This document shows positions 45,135-53,973 of a DNA stretch of 64,000 bases, in pieces. The position numbers were made by a program, and so were the translations under genes. Every line of letters begins with the position of its first letter. Position 1 is the stretch's first letter. Source of the stretch: Streptomyces sp. 71268 (lineage in GTDB: Bacteria; Actinomycetota; Actinomycetes; Streptomycetales; Streptomycetaceae); NCBI RefSeq assembly GCF_029392895.1, contig NZ_CP114200.1, positions 6,578,501-6,642,500 of the forward strand, read 5' to 3'. The notes beneath the pieces are model-generated. The model made no database searches and was not told where the DNA came from. It saw nothing but the letters and a program-made list of their open reading frames with translations.

Positions 45135-48100
45135 TTACGCCTTGCGCAGCCGGAAGGTCAGGCCCAGCGACTCGTCCGTGAACGGCTCGCCGTAGCCGTC
45201 GCCGGCCTCGCCCTCGGCGAAGTCGGTGCCGAGCACCTCGTCGGCGATGAGCGCCGTGTGCTCGGCGACGGCCGCGGCGGTCTCCTCGTGCGATGCCGAC
45301 CAGCGCACCGCGATCCGGTCCGCGACGTCGAGCCCGGAGTTCTTCCGCGCCTCCTGGATCAGCCGGATCGCGTCCCGGGCCAGGCCCGCGCGGCGCAGCT
45401 CCGGGGTGATCTCCAGGTCGAGGGCGACCGTCGCGCCCGCGTCGGAGGCCACCGACCAGCCCTCGCGCGGGGTTTCGGTGATGATGACCTCGTCGGGCGC
45501 CAGCTCCACGCGCTCGCCGTCCACGGTCACCGCGGCGGTGCCCTCGCGCAGCGCCAGCGAGAGCGCGGCGGCGTCGGCCTCGGCGACGGCCTTGGCCACC
45601 GCCTGCACGCCCTTGCCGAACCGCTTGCCGAGCGCGCGGAAGTTGGCCTTCGCCGTGGTGTCCACCAGCGAGCCGCCCATCCCGGACAGCGAGGCCAGCG
45701 AGGTGACGTTCAGCTCCTCGGCGATCTGCGCCCGCAGTTCGTCGGGCAGCGAGTCGAAGCCCGCCACGCCGATCAGGGCCCGCGACAGCGGCTGCCGGGT
45801 CTTCACGCCGGACTCGGCGCGCGAGGCGCGGCCCAGCTCGACCAGCCGGCGCACCAGCAGCATCCGCTCCGAGAGCAGCGGGTCGATCAGCGCCGGGTCC
45901 GCCTCGGGCCAGGTCGCCAGGTGCACCGAGTCCGGGGCGGCCGGGTCGACCGGGACCACCAGGTCCTGCCAGACGCGCTCGGTGATGAACGGGACGAGCG
46001 GGGCCATGAGCCGGGTGACGGTCTCCACCGCCTCGTGCAGGGTGCGCAGCGCGGCGGCGTCGCCCTGCCAGAAGCGGCGCCGGGAGCGGCGCACGTACCA
46101 GTTGGACAGGCCGTCCACGAACGCGGACAGCAACTTGCCCGCGCGCTGCGTGTCGTACGCCTCCAGGGCCCCGGTGACCTGGTCGGTCAGCGCGTGCAGT
46201 TCGCTCAGCACCCAGCGGTCGAGCAGCGGTCGGTCCGCCGGCGCCGGGTCGGTGGCGCTCGGGGCCCAGCCGGACGTGCGGGCGTACAGGGCCTGGAAGG
46301 CGACGGTGTTCCAGTAGGTGAGCAGGGTCTTGCGCACGACCTCCTGGATCGTGCCGTGCCCGACCCGGCGTGCGGCCCACGGGGAGCCGCCGGCGGCCAT
46401 GAACCAGCGGACGGCGTCCGCGCCGTGCTGGTCCATCAGCGGGATGGGCTGCAGGATGTTGCCCAGGTGCTTGGACATCTTGCGGCCGTCCTCGGCGAGG
46501 ATGTGGCCGAGACAGACCACGTTCTCGTACGAGGACCTGTCGAAGACCAAGGTGCCGACGGCCATCAGCGTGTAGAACCAGCCACGGGTCTGGTCGATCG
46601 CCTCGGAGATGAACTGCGCCGGGTAGCGCTTCTCGAACAGCTCCTTGTTCTGGTACGGGTAGCCCCACTGCGCGAAGGGCATCGAGCCCGAGTCGTACCA
46701 GGCGTCGATGACCTCCGGCACGCGCTCCGCCGTCAGCGCGCACCCCTGGTGCGGGCAGTCGAAGGTGACCGCGTCGATGTACGGGCGGTGCGGGTCGAGG
46801 CCCGACTGGTCGGTCCCGGTCAGCTCGGTGAGTTCGGCCCGGGAACCGACGCAGGTGAGGTGGCCCTCCTCGCAGCGCCAGATGGGCAGCGGGGTGCCCC
46901 AGTAGCGGTTGCGGGACAGCGCCCAGTCGATGTTGTTGTTGAGCCAGTCGCCGAAGCGACCGGTCTTGACCGACTCGGGGAACCAGTTGGTCCGCTCGTT
47001 CTCCTGCAGGAGACGGTCCTTGACCGCCGTGGTCCTGATGTACCAGGAAGGCTGCGCGTAGTAGAGCAGCGCGGTGTGGCAGCGCCAGCAGTGCGGGTAG
47101 CTGTGCTCGTACGCCACGTGCTTGAACAGCAGGTCGCGCGCCTGGAGGTCGGCGACCAGGGCCTCGTCGGCCTTCTTGAAGAACTGGCCGCCGACCAGCC
47201 CGATCTCCTCCTCGAAGGTGCCGTCCGGGCGGACCGGGTTGATCACCGGCAGGCCGTAGCCCCGGCAGGTCCTGAGGTCGTCCTCACCGAAGGCGGGGGC
47301 CTGGTGGACCAGGCCGGTGCCGTCCTCGGTGGTGACGTACTCGGCGCAGACGACGAAGTTGGCGCCCTCCAACTCGACCAGCTCGAACGGGCGCTGGTAC
47401 GCCCAGCGCTCCATCTCGCGCCCGGTGAAGGACTCGCCGGTCGCCTCCCAGCCCTCGCCCAGCGCCTTGGCCAGCAGCGGCTCGGCGACCACCAGCTTCC
47501 GCTGGCCGTCGGTCGCGACGACGTAACGCACGTCCGGGTGCGCGGCGACGGCGGTGTTGGACACCAGCGTCCACGGCGTGGTCGTCCAGACCAGCAGCGC
47601 GGCCTCCCCGGCGAGCGGCCCCGAGGTGAGCGGCAGTCGCACGTAGACCGACGGGTCGACCACGGTCTCGTACCCCTGGGCCAGCTCGTGGTCCGAGAGG
47701 CCGGTGCCGCAGCGCGGGCACCACGGGGCGACGCGATGGTCCTGGACGAGGAGTCCCTTGCCGAAGATCTCCTTGAGCGACCACCACACGGAGTCCACGT
47801 AGCTCGGGTCCATGGTGCGGTACGCGTTGTCGAGGTCGGTCCAGTACCCCATGCGCGTGGTCAGCTCGGCGAAGGCGTCGGTGTGGCGGGTCACCGACTC
47901 GCGGCACTTCGCGTTGAACTCCGCGATGCCGTACGCCTCGATGTCCTTCTTGCCGTTGAAGCCCAGCTCCTTCTCGACCGCCAGCTCCACGGGCAGCCCG
48001 TGGCAGTCCCAGCCGGCCTTGCGGGCGACGTGGTAGCCGCGCATGGTGCGGAAGCGGGGGAAGACGTCCTTGAAGACGCGGGCCTCGATGTGGTGGGCGC

Positions 48101-48290
48101 CCGGCATGCCGTTGGCGGTGGGCGGGCCCTCGTAGAACACCCACTCCGGCTTGCCCTCGGACTGTTCGAGCGACCGGGCGAAGATCTTGTTCTCGCGCCA
48201 GAAGTCGAGCACGGCGTGCTCCAGGGCAGGCAGGTCGACCTGCGCGGGCACCGGGCGGTACTGCGGCGTCTGCGACGACTGTGGCGTCAT
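45135..48290 (-). CDS. ileS: isoleucyl-tRNA synthetase, type 2, with altered HXGH motif
   Basis: Class I synthetase of 1051 residues charging tRNA-Ile. The nucleotide-binding motif reads GPPTANGMPGAHH: where class I enzymes have HXGH there is GAHH at residues 64-67, a swap of the first and third positions. KMSKS is present as DGRKMSKHLGN, the editing domain has LLVWTTTPWTLVSNTAVAAHP, and WDCHGLPVELAVEKELG is family-typical. The long C-terminal region fits the type-2, eukaryote-like group, which tolerates mupirocin. ATG 48290 was chosen over upstream in-frame codons because GGAGGAAG lies just before it and the preceding sequence is the T-box leader. Confidence 0.95.
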   Translation of the reverse strand: MTPQSSQTPQYRPVPAQVDLPALEHAVLDFWRENKIFARSLEQSEGKPEWVFYEGPPTANGMPGAHHIEARVFKDVFPRFRTMRGYHVARKAGWDCHGLPVELAVEKELGFNGKKDIEAYGIAEFNAKCRESVTRHTDAFAELTTRMGYWTDLDNAYRTMDPSYVDSVWWSLKEIFGKGLLVQDHRVAPWCPRCGTGLSDHELAQGYETVVDPSVYVRLPLTSGPLAGEAALLVWTTTPWTLVSNTAVAAHPDVRYVVATDGQRKLVVAEPLLAKALGEGWEATGESFTGREMERWAYQRPFELVELEGANFVVCAEYVTTEDGTGLVHQAPAFGEDDLRTCRGYGLPVINPVRPDGTFEEEIGLVGGQFFKKADEALVADLQARDLLFKHVAYEHSYPHCWRCHTALLYYAQPSWYIRTTAVKDRLLQENERTNWFPESVKTGRFGDWLNNNIDWALSRNRYWGTPLPIWRCEEGHLTCVGSRAELTELTGTDQSGLDPHRPYIDAVTFDCPHQGCALTAERVPEVIDAWYDSGSMPFAQWGYPYQNKELFEKRYPAQFISEAIDQTRGWFYTLMAVGTLVFDRSSYENVVCLGHILAEDGRKMSKHLGNILQPIPLMDQHGADAVRWFMAAGGSPWAARRVGHGTIQEVVRKTLLTYWNTVAFQALYARTSGWAPSATDPAPADRPLLDRWVLSELHALTDQVTGALEAYDTQRAGKLLSAFVDGLSNWYVRRSRRRFWQGDAAALRTLHEAVETVTRLMAPLVPFITERVWQDLVVPVDPAAPDSVHLATWPEADPALIDPLLSERMLLVRRLVELGRASRAESGVKTRQPLSRALIGVAGFDSLPDELRAQIAEELNVTSLASLSGMGGSLVDTTAKANFRALGKRFGKGVQAVAKAVAEADAAALSLALREGTAAVTVDGERVELAPDEVIITETPREGWSVASDAGATVALDLEITPELRRAGLARDAIRLIQEARKNSGLDVADRIAVRWSASHEETAAAVAEHTALIADEVLGTDFAEGEAGDGYGEPFTDESLGLTFRLRKA

Positions 48291-48302
48291 GAGGGTGTCT
48301 CT

Positions 48303-48568
48303 TCCTCCGGCGGAACGGCTGCTGCGTGGTCCGTCGGAGGGACGAGAGCAGGGCTGCTCCCGCGGTACCACCCTCCTTGGCCGTGAGCGGTGCTCACGGC
48401 CCCCTCATTGGGGTCGCGCTGTCGGTTCTACTCGCATCCGCCTCGCGGAAGCTTTCTTCCGACGACTCCGGGGTGATCTTCACGCCGCGCTGACCCTCGG
48501 GCTCACACCGTCCCCGAGTCGCTCGTGGCCGCCTTCGGCGCTACTCGTCCCCTTCCACGCCTCTCGCT
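48303..48568 (-). ncRNA. ileS T-box leader
   Basis: On the minus strand the leader contains the conserved T-box sequence TGGTACCGCGG at 48370-48360 in a bulge region, preceded by the GTGAGC/GCTCAC hairpin. A stem I region has the candidate isoleucine specifier ATC at 48477-48475 in GTGAAGATCACC. The 3' end abuts GGAGGAAG, the ileS ribosome binding site, and no terminator T-run is present, so this is the translational type found in actinobacteria. Uncharged tRNA-Ile binding would free the ribosome binding site. The exact 5' boundary is inferred from the -10 element. Confidence 0.88.
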
Positions 48569-48574
48569 GCGCAC

Positions 48575-48580
48575 AGTGTA
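48575..48580 (-). promoter_or_regulatory. -10 element of ileS
   Basis: TACACT on the minus strand, about 7 nt before the inferred start of the T-box leader. The -35 region is poor. Confidence 0.4.
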
Positions 48581-48908
48581 CGACCCGTCCGCCGACCGGC
48601 CGACCGCGTTTTCGTGCCGGCGGCCCGCCGCGGGCCGGGCGGGGGTTACCCCCGCGTACGCGCCGGACGGGCCCGGGCGCCCTGGACGCCGGGGGCGGTG
48701 ACGTGGCCGGAGGCCGGATTACCGCGCGTGCGGCGGGGCACAACGGATGAGACCGGCCTGCCAGGTAGCGGGCCGAGTATCGCGTCTTCTCGGGCGGAGG
48801 TGCCCGGGCCCCGGAGGTCGGCGTGCCCTGTTGCCGCGTGGTGGGAGTCGTTTTATCGTTCCGGCACGATTCGCGCGCAAGGTCACCATATGTGAAGGGG
48901 TTGCGGCC

Positions 48909-50066
48909 ATGGTGGCGAAGAAGACCGCCGTGCGGCACTCCACGGCCCCGGTCCCAGCGGCCCTTTCCGTGTGGCACACCACCTCCGCCGCCCCTGCCTC
49001 CACGGAGGGCGGGGCCCCGACGGGAGGGGAGGAGGCACCCGCTGGGGGAGCCGCGCCGGCGGCGAGGAAGCCGGCGAAGAAGTCGGTGACCCAGCAGGCC
49101 AAGCACTCCGCCGGGCGGCCGGCGACCGAGCGGGGCGCGACGGAGCAAGCGGCGCACGACCCGACATCGGCAACGGAGGCCGCCCCGAAGAAGGCCGTAC
49201 CGAAGAAGGCCACGGCGAAGAAGAGCGCGGCGAAGAAGACGACGGCCAAGAAGGCCGCGGCGAAGAAGGCGGCGGCCAAGAAGACCGCGGCCAAGAAGGT
49301 CGCACCGAAGGCGACCACCGAGCCAACTACCGAGGCGGCGCCGGCCCCGGCCGGGGAGCCCGCGCGCGAGGCGGCGGCCCCGCCGCCAGCACCGCACGAC
49401 CAGGAAGCACCCGGTCCCGACGCGTCGGGACCCGGGGACACGACCGCACCACACGGCACGACCGCCGCGCCCGCCGCGAACACCGTGGCCGCCCCGGCGC
49501 TGAAGAGCACGGCCAAGAAGGCTGCACCTGCCGAGAAGGCGGTGCCCGCGAAGAAGACGGGAGCCAAGAACGTGGCTGCTAAGGAGACTCCGGGTGGGGC
49601 GTCGACCGCCAAGCGGGCCGTGACGGAGGTGGCCGCGCTGCCGGGAGCGCGCGCGGCCACCGCCGCCGAACCCGGTGAGCTGGCCGTTCGGCCGGGCGAG
49701 GACCCCTGGTCGCCGGAGGAGGCGCGGGAGGCGCGCACCGCGCTCCAGGAGGAGGCCGAGCGGCTGCGCGCCGAGATCCAGGCGTCGGAGGAGGCGCTCA
49801 GTGGTCTGATGCGCGACTCCGGCGACGGGGCGGGCGACGACCAGGCCGACACCGGTACCAAGAACGTCACGCGCGAGCACGAGATGGCGTTGAACAGCAA
49901 CGCCCGCGAGATGCTGCTGCAGAGCGAGCGCGCCCTCGCGCGGCTCGAGGCCGGTACGTACGGGCTGTGCGAGAACTGCGGCAAGCCGATCGGCAAGGCC
50001 AGGATGCAGGCCTTCCCGCGCGCGACCCTGTGTGTGGAGTGCAAGCAGCGGCAGGAACGTCGCTGA
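48909..50066 (+). CDS. TraR/DksA-type zinc finger protein with histone H1-like lysine repeats
   Basis: Protein of 385 residues. An Ala/Lys-rich region (about 90-140) carries repeated AKK(S/T/A)A units (KKATAKKSAAKKTTAKKAAA), resembling the C-terminal tail of histone H1, and a second weaker Lys cluster lies near 225-255. The C-terminal part has a coiled-coil-like helix (EAREARTALQEEAERLRAEI) and the DksA-type end NAREMLLQSERALARLEAGT, then LCENCGKPI and LCVECK, four zinc-ligand cysteines. It probably binds DNA through the Lys repeats and RNA polymerase or another partner through the DksA-like part. ATG 48909 (AAGGGG upstream) gives MVAKKTAVRH; the region 48619-48908 shows no other gene. Confidence 0.88.
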   Translation: MVAKKTAVRHSTAPVPAALSVWHTTSAAPASTEGGAPTGGEEAPAGGAAPAARKPAKKSVTQQAKHSAGRPATERGATEQAAHDPTSATEAAPKKAVPKKATAKKSAAKKTTAKKAAAKKAAAKKTAAKKVAPKATTEPTTEAAPAPAGEPAREAAAPPPAPHDQEAPGPDASGPGDTTAPHGTTAAPAANTVAAPALKSTAKKAAPAEKAVPAKKTGAKNVAAKETPGGASTAKRAVTEVAALPGARAATAAEPGELAVRPGEDPWSPEEAREARTALQEEAERLRAEIQASEEALSGLMRDSGDGAGDDQADTGTKNVTREHEMALNSNAREMLLQSERALARLEAGTYGLCENCGKPIGKARMQAFPRATLCVECKQRQERR

Positions 50067-50147
50067 CGGCGCTCGTCCCGAGGTGTCGTACCCTCGTGCT
50101 CTACCGGGCGTGGCGTGGCGCGCGGGGAGCGACGTAGAGGGATTTAC

Positions 50148-50744
50148 GTGACAGAGGCGGAGCAGGCCATCGGAACGCCAGAGCCGGAGCGGTCGGAAGA
50201 GGCCGAGAAGGCAGCGCAAGCCGATGCCGCGGCGGAGCCGGGCGCGGACGGTGGGCGGGGCCAGCGGCGGATCCCCGTGCTGCTGGTGGTCGCCGCGTTC
50301 GCCTACCTGCTCGACCTGGTGACCAAGATCATCGTGGTCTCCGAGCTGGAGCACGAGGGCGCGATCGAGATCCTCGGCACCTGGTTGCAGCTTGAGGTGA
50401 TACGCAACCGCGGCGCCGCCTTCGGCTTCGGTGAGGCCATGACCATCGTCTTCACCTGCATCGCCACCATCGTGATCGTGGTGATCGCCCGGATCGCCCG
50501 CAAGCTGTACAGCGTGCCGTGGGCGATCGCGCTCGGGCTGCTGCTCGGCGGGGCGCTCGGCAATCTCACGGACCGGCTGCTGCGCACGCCCGGCGGGTTC
50601 AAGGGCGCGGTGGTCGACTTCATCGCGCCCGCGCACTTCGCGGTCTTCAACCTCGCCGACTCCGCCATCGTCTGCGGCGGCATCCTCATCGTGATCCTCT
50701 CCTTCCGGGGCCTGGACCCGGACGGCACGGTGCACCGGGACTGA
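50148..50744 (+). CDS. lspA: lipoprotein signal peptidase LspA
   Basis: Aspartyl protease of the membrane that cleaves prolipoprotein signal peptides. It has 198 residues, about 40 of them an acidic N-terminal extension before the first span ([19 protein letters not shown]). Family motifs: the RNRGAAFGF loop, [11 protein letters not shown] with the first catalytic Asp, and [20 protein letters not shown] with the second. GTG 50148 was chosen for its AGAGGGA ribosome binding site. Confidence 0.95.
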   Translation: MTEAEQAIGTPEPERSEEAEKAAQADAAAEPGADGGRGQRRIPVLLVVAAFAYLLDLVTKIIVVSELEHEGAIEILGTWLQLEVIRNRGAAFGFGEAMTIVFTCIATIVIVVIARIARKLYSVPWAIALGLLLGGALGNLTDRLLRTPGGFKGAVVDFIAPAHFAVFNLADSAIVCGGILIVILSFRGLDPDGTVHRD

Positions 50745-50806
50745 TCCCTCGCGGGGGCTGACTCCTCGTGAGGCTGGCCGGCCGCCACCGGCCCCACCGA
50801 CCTCCA

Positions 50807-50846
50807 CCGATGCCCGGCCGGGCCACGGCGCCCGGCCGGGCATCGG
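50807..50846 (+). terminator. hairpin terminator after lspA
   Basis: Perfect 16-bp stem CCGATGCCCGGCCGGG (50807-50822) with 50831-50846 and an 8-nt loop, 62 nt after the lspA stop. Confidence 0.7.
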
Positions 50847-50860
50847 CGCTCCCCGCGCCG

Positions 50861-50900
50861 CCGGGCGCCAGAAGCGGTGGCCGGGCGCCAGAGGCGGTGG
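50861..50900. repeat. 20-nt tandem duplication
   Basis: CCGGGCGCCAGAAGCGGTGG at 50861-50880 is followed directly by a copy differing at one base. It lies between lspA and the pseudouridine synthase gene. Confidence 0.8.
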
Positions 50901-50949
50901 CCGCGTCCCGGCGTGGGCGAGGGCGTGCGGGGGCGTGTCGCTCGTCCGG

Positions 50950-50955
50950 CATACT
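50950..50955 (+). promoter_or_regulatory. -10 element of the rluD-like gene
   Basis: CATACT ends 6 nt before GTG 50962. No ribosome binding site is present, so the transcript is probably leaderless. Confidence 0.35.
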
Positions 50956-50961
50956 CGTCGG

Positions 50962-51903
50962 GTGAGCACGCTTCCCGAGATCCGCACGCTGCCCGTACCC
51001 GATGGCCTGGAGGGCGAACGCGTCGACGCCGCGCTGGCCCGTATGTTCGGCTTCTCCCGCACCAAGGCGGCCGAGCTGGCCGCCGCGGGGAAGGTGCGGG
51101 TGGACGGCTCGGAGGCCGGCAAGTCCGACCGGGTCTCCGGCGGCGCCTGGCTCGAGGTGGAGATGCCGCGGGCGGTGCCGCCCGTGCGGATCGTCGCCGA
51201 GCCCGTCGAGGGCATGGAGATCGTGCACGACGACGAGGACATCGTCGTCGTGGTCAAGCCGGTCGGCGTCGCCGCCCACCCGAGCCCCGGCTGGACCGGC
51301 ACCACCGTCATCGGCGGCCTCGCCGCCGCCGGCTACCGCATCTCCACCTCCGGTGCCGCCGAGCGCCAGGGCATCGTGCACCGGCTGGACGTGGGCACCT
51401 CGGGGCTGATGGTGGTCGCCAAGTCGGAGCGCGCCTACACGCTGCTCAAGCAGCAGTTCCGGGAGCGCACGGTCGACAAGCGCTACCACGCGCTGGTGCA
51501 GGGCCACCCGGACCCGATGAGCGGCACCATCGACGCGCCGATCGGCCGGCACCCGAGCGCCGACTACAAGTGGGCGGTCACCGCCGAGGGCAAGCCCAGC
51601 GTCACCCACTACGACCTCATCGAGGCGTTCCGCTCCGCCAGCCTGCTGGACATCAAGCTGGAGACGGGGCGTACGCACCAGATCCGGGTGCACATGGCCG
51701 CCCACCGCCACCCGTGCGCCGGCGACCTCACCTACGGCGCCGATCCGACGCTGGCCAAGCGGCTCGGGCTGACGCGGCAGTGGCTACACGCCATGCGGCT
51801 GGGGTTCGAGCACCCGGCGGACGGGCGCTGGGTGGAGTTCGAGAGCGGCTACCCCGACGACCTCCAGCACGCCCTGGACCGGGTGCGGGCCGACAGCGCC
51901 TGA
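50962..51903 (+). CDS. rluD: RluD-family 23S rRNA pseudouridine synthase
   Basis: Converts uridines of rRNA to pseudouridine. It has 313 residues: an N-terminal S4-like RNA-binding domain ([28 protein letters not shown]), then the catalytic domain with [18 protein letters not shown], whose Asp is the nucleophile, [28 protein letters not shown] and [14 protein letters not shown]. The GTG choice gives the family length. It is downstream of lspA, an arrangement common in bacteria. Confidence 0.93.
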   Translation: MSTLPEIRTLPVPDGLEGERVDAALARMFGFSRTKAAELAAAGKVRVDGSEAGKSDRVSGGAWLEVEMPRAVPPVRIVAEPVEGMEIVHDDEDIVVVVKPVGVAAHPSPGWTGTTVIGGLAAAGYRISTSGAAERQGIVHRLDVGTSGLMVVAKSERAYTLLKQQFRERTVDKRYHALVQGHPDPMSGTIDAPIGRHPSADYKWAVTAEGKPSVTHYDLIEAFRSASLLDIKLETGRTHQIRVHMAAHRHPCAGDLTYGADPTLAKRLGLTRQWLHAMRLGFEHPADGRWVEFESGYPDDLQHALDRVRADSA

Positions 51904-52266
51904 CCCACCACGCCCCGAGGCACCGCACACCCCGACGTACGCCGCGCCCCGCTGGCCCTTGAGCATCCGCCCCGTGACCAGGTCGGGGGCGGCGGCTCAC
52001 CCGGCCGGGCGAGCAGCCGCGTCCGGATCAGCCGCCGGGCGCGGCACGGCCGGTTGCCGCGCGCGTACCCGATCCGCCCCGTGCGCCCGCCCCGCGTACG
52101 CCGTGCGCACGTCCCGGGCGGCGCGCCGTACGTGCCCCGGCGCCGTGCCGGGGCGTGGCGCGGGGTGCGCCGAGTGACCCGGGCACGAGGCGAGCGCGGC
52201 GGGTGGCGTACGGAAATGGCACGCTGGAGGCCGTGATCATCTGACCGTCATCGGGAGGCGCGGCCC

Positions 52267-53877
52267 GTGGACCAGCTAGCCCTGCTGCTCCTGCTGCTGC
52301 TCGGGGCCGTGGTGATGGTCCCCATCGGGGAGCGGCTCAGCCTGCCGCCGCCGGTGCTGATGACCCTGATCGGGGTGGCTCTCGCGCTGGTGCCGTGGGT
52401 GCCGAACGTGCAGGTGCCGCCCGAGCTGATCCTCCCGCTGGTGCTGCCGCCGCTGCTGTACGCGGCCGTGCAGCGCACCTCGTGGCGGCAGTTCGCGGCC
52501 AACAAGCGGGCCATCTTCCTGCTCGCGGTGGCGCTGGTCTTCGTCACCACCGCCGCGGTGGCCGCGCTCGCGCACGCCATCGTGCCCGGGCTGCCGCTCG
52601 CCGGCGCCGTCGTGCTCGGCGCGCTGGTCGCCCCGCCGGACCCGGTCGCGGCCACCGCGGTGGCCGGGCGGCTCGGGCTGCCCCGGCGCATGGTCTCCAT
52701 CCTGGAGGGCGAGGGGCTGTTCAACGACGTCACGGCCATCGTGCTCTACCACGTGGCCCTGGCCGCCGCGGTGAGCGGCGGCTTCTCGCTGCCGGCCGCG
52801 CTGGGCACGCTGGCGCTGTCGGCGGTGGTGGCGGTGGCCGTCGGTCTCGGCCTCGGCTGGGCGACGGCCCGGCTGATGGGGCGGCTTGAGGACCCGACGC
52901 TCCAGATCGGGCTGACGCTCCTGGTGCCGTTCGCCGCGTATGTGCTCGCCGAGGAGTTCCACGGCTCCGGCGTGCTCGCGGTGCTGACCACCGCGCTCTT
53001 CCTGACCGAGCACGCGATGGACGCCGACGACGTGCTGGGGCGGCTCGCCGGGCGCACCTTCTGGGAGGTCGTGGACACCCTGGTGACCGGCGTCGCCTTC
53101 GGGCTCATCGGCCTTGAGCTGCACAACGTGTTCGGCACCGTGTCCGGGCGCTGGGGCGAGATGCTCGGCACGGGGGCGGCCGTCGTCGGCGTCGTGGTCG
53201 GCGTGCGGCTGCTGTGGCTGCTGCCCGCGGCCTGGCTGGCCCGGCGGCTGCACCGGCGCCGGGACTACGACGAGGACATCCCGATGAGCTGGCGGGAGAC
53301 GGTGATCATGTGGTGGTCGGGGATGCGCGGGGTGGCCTCGGTCGCGCTGGCGCTGGCCATCCCGTTCACCGTGGACGGCGGCGACGCGTTCCCGGCCCGG
53401 GACGAGATCCTCTTCATCGCCTTCTCGGTCGTGCTCGCGACCCTGGTCATCCAGGGCCTGACCCTGCCCTGGATGGTGCGGCGACTGCGGGTGAGCCCGG
53501 ACGCCAAGGCGGAGCAGGCGTTCGAGCGGGAGCTGGCGGAGCGCGTCCTGAAGGCGACCCGCCGCCGGCTCAAGGAGATCCAGGAGGAGGAGGACCTGCC
53601 CGACGAACTCCTGGAGCAGGTCGCGCGCCGGGCGTACGACCTCGGCGTGCGGATCTACCCGGACATCCTGGAGGAGGACCGGCGGGAGGGCCACGAGAAG
53701 CGGGTGGCGCGGCTCAAGCGGCTCCAGCGCATCAACGGCGAACTGTTGTCGGCCGCCCGGCACGAGGTGCTGAACGCCCGCAGCGAACCGGGCGCCGACC
53801 CGGAGATCGCGGACCGGGTGCTGCACCAGTTGGACATGCGCAGCCTGCGCGGCGCCCCGCCGCCCGACCAGGGCTGA
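52267..53877 (+). CDS. Na+/H+ antiporter, CPA1 family
   Basis: Polytopic transporter of 536 residues with about 11-12 spans in the first 400. The ion-binding core is visible: GALVAPPDPVAATAVAGRLG and SILEGEGLFNDVTAIVLYH (NhaP/NHE-type ND motif), then MWWSGMRGVASVALALAIPF. The C-terminal 130 residues are a charged cytoplasmic helical domain (RRRLKEIQEEEDLPDELLEQ), likely regulatory. GGGAGGCG precedes the GTG. It probably exports Na+ or K+ in exchange for protons. The 363 bp upstream of it (51904-52266) show no gene. Confidence 0.92.
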   Translation: MDQLALLLLLLLGAVVMVPIGERLSLPPPVLMTLIGVALALVPWVPNVQVPPELILPLVLPPLLYAAVQRTSWRQFAANKRAIFLLAVALVFVTTAAVAALAHAIVPGLPLAGAVVLGALVAPPDPVAATAVAGRLGLPRRMVSILEGEGLFNDVTAIVLYHVALAAAVSGGFSLPAALGTLALSAVVAVAVGLGLGWATARLMGRLEDPTLQIGLTLLVPFAAYVLAEEFHGSGVLAVLTTALFLTEHAMDADDVLGRLAGRTFWEVVDTLVTGVAFGLIGLELHNVFGTVSGRWGEMLGTGAAVVGVVVGVRLLWLLPAAWLARRLHRRRDYDEDIPMSWRETVIMWWSGMRGVASVALALAIPFTVDGGDAFPARDEILFIAFSVVLATLVIQGLTLPWMVRRLRVSPDAKAEQAFERELAERVLKATRRRLKEIQEEEDLPDELLEQVARRAYDLGVRIYPDILEEDRREGHEKRVARLKRLQRINGELLSAARHEVLNARSEPGADPEIADRVLHQLDMRSLRGAPPPDQG

Positions 53878-53898
53878 GCCGGCCCGCCGCGCCCGCCG

Positions 53899-53966
53899 GC
53901 GCCGCGACCCCGGCCGAGCGCCGCGCCCGTCCGCGCCGCGACCCTGGCCCAGCGCCGCACCCACCC
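53899..53966. repeat. 34-nt imperfect tandem repeat
   Basis: Two copies starting GCGCCGCGACCC at 53899 and 53933, with several mismatches, in the gap between the convergent antiporter and mechanosensitive channel genes. Confidence 0.6.
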
Positions 53967-53973
53967 GCGCCGG

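Noticed and set aside
48291..48371. N-terminal extension of IleRS by 27 residues
   Set aside because: The extension is encoded by the T-box leader next to the ribosome binding site, and its Arg/Ser/Pro sequence is unlike IleRS. The ATG at 48290 has GGAGGAAG upstream.
48480..51311. Minus-strand frame of 943 codons opposite the zinc-finger protein and lspA
   Set aside because: Shadow of GC-rich plus-strand genes with strong ribosome binding sites and recognisable proteins; its translation has no domain.
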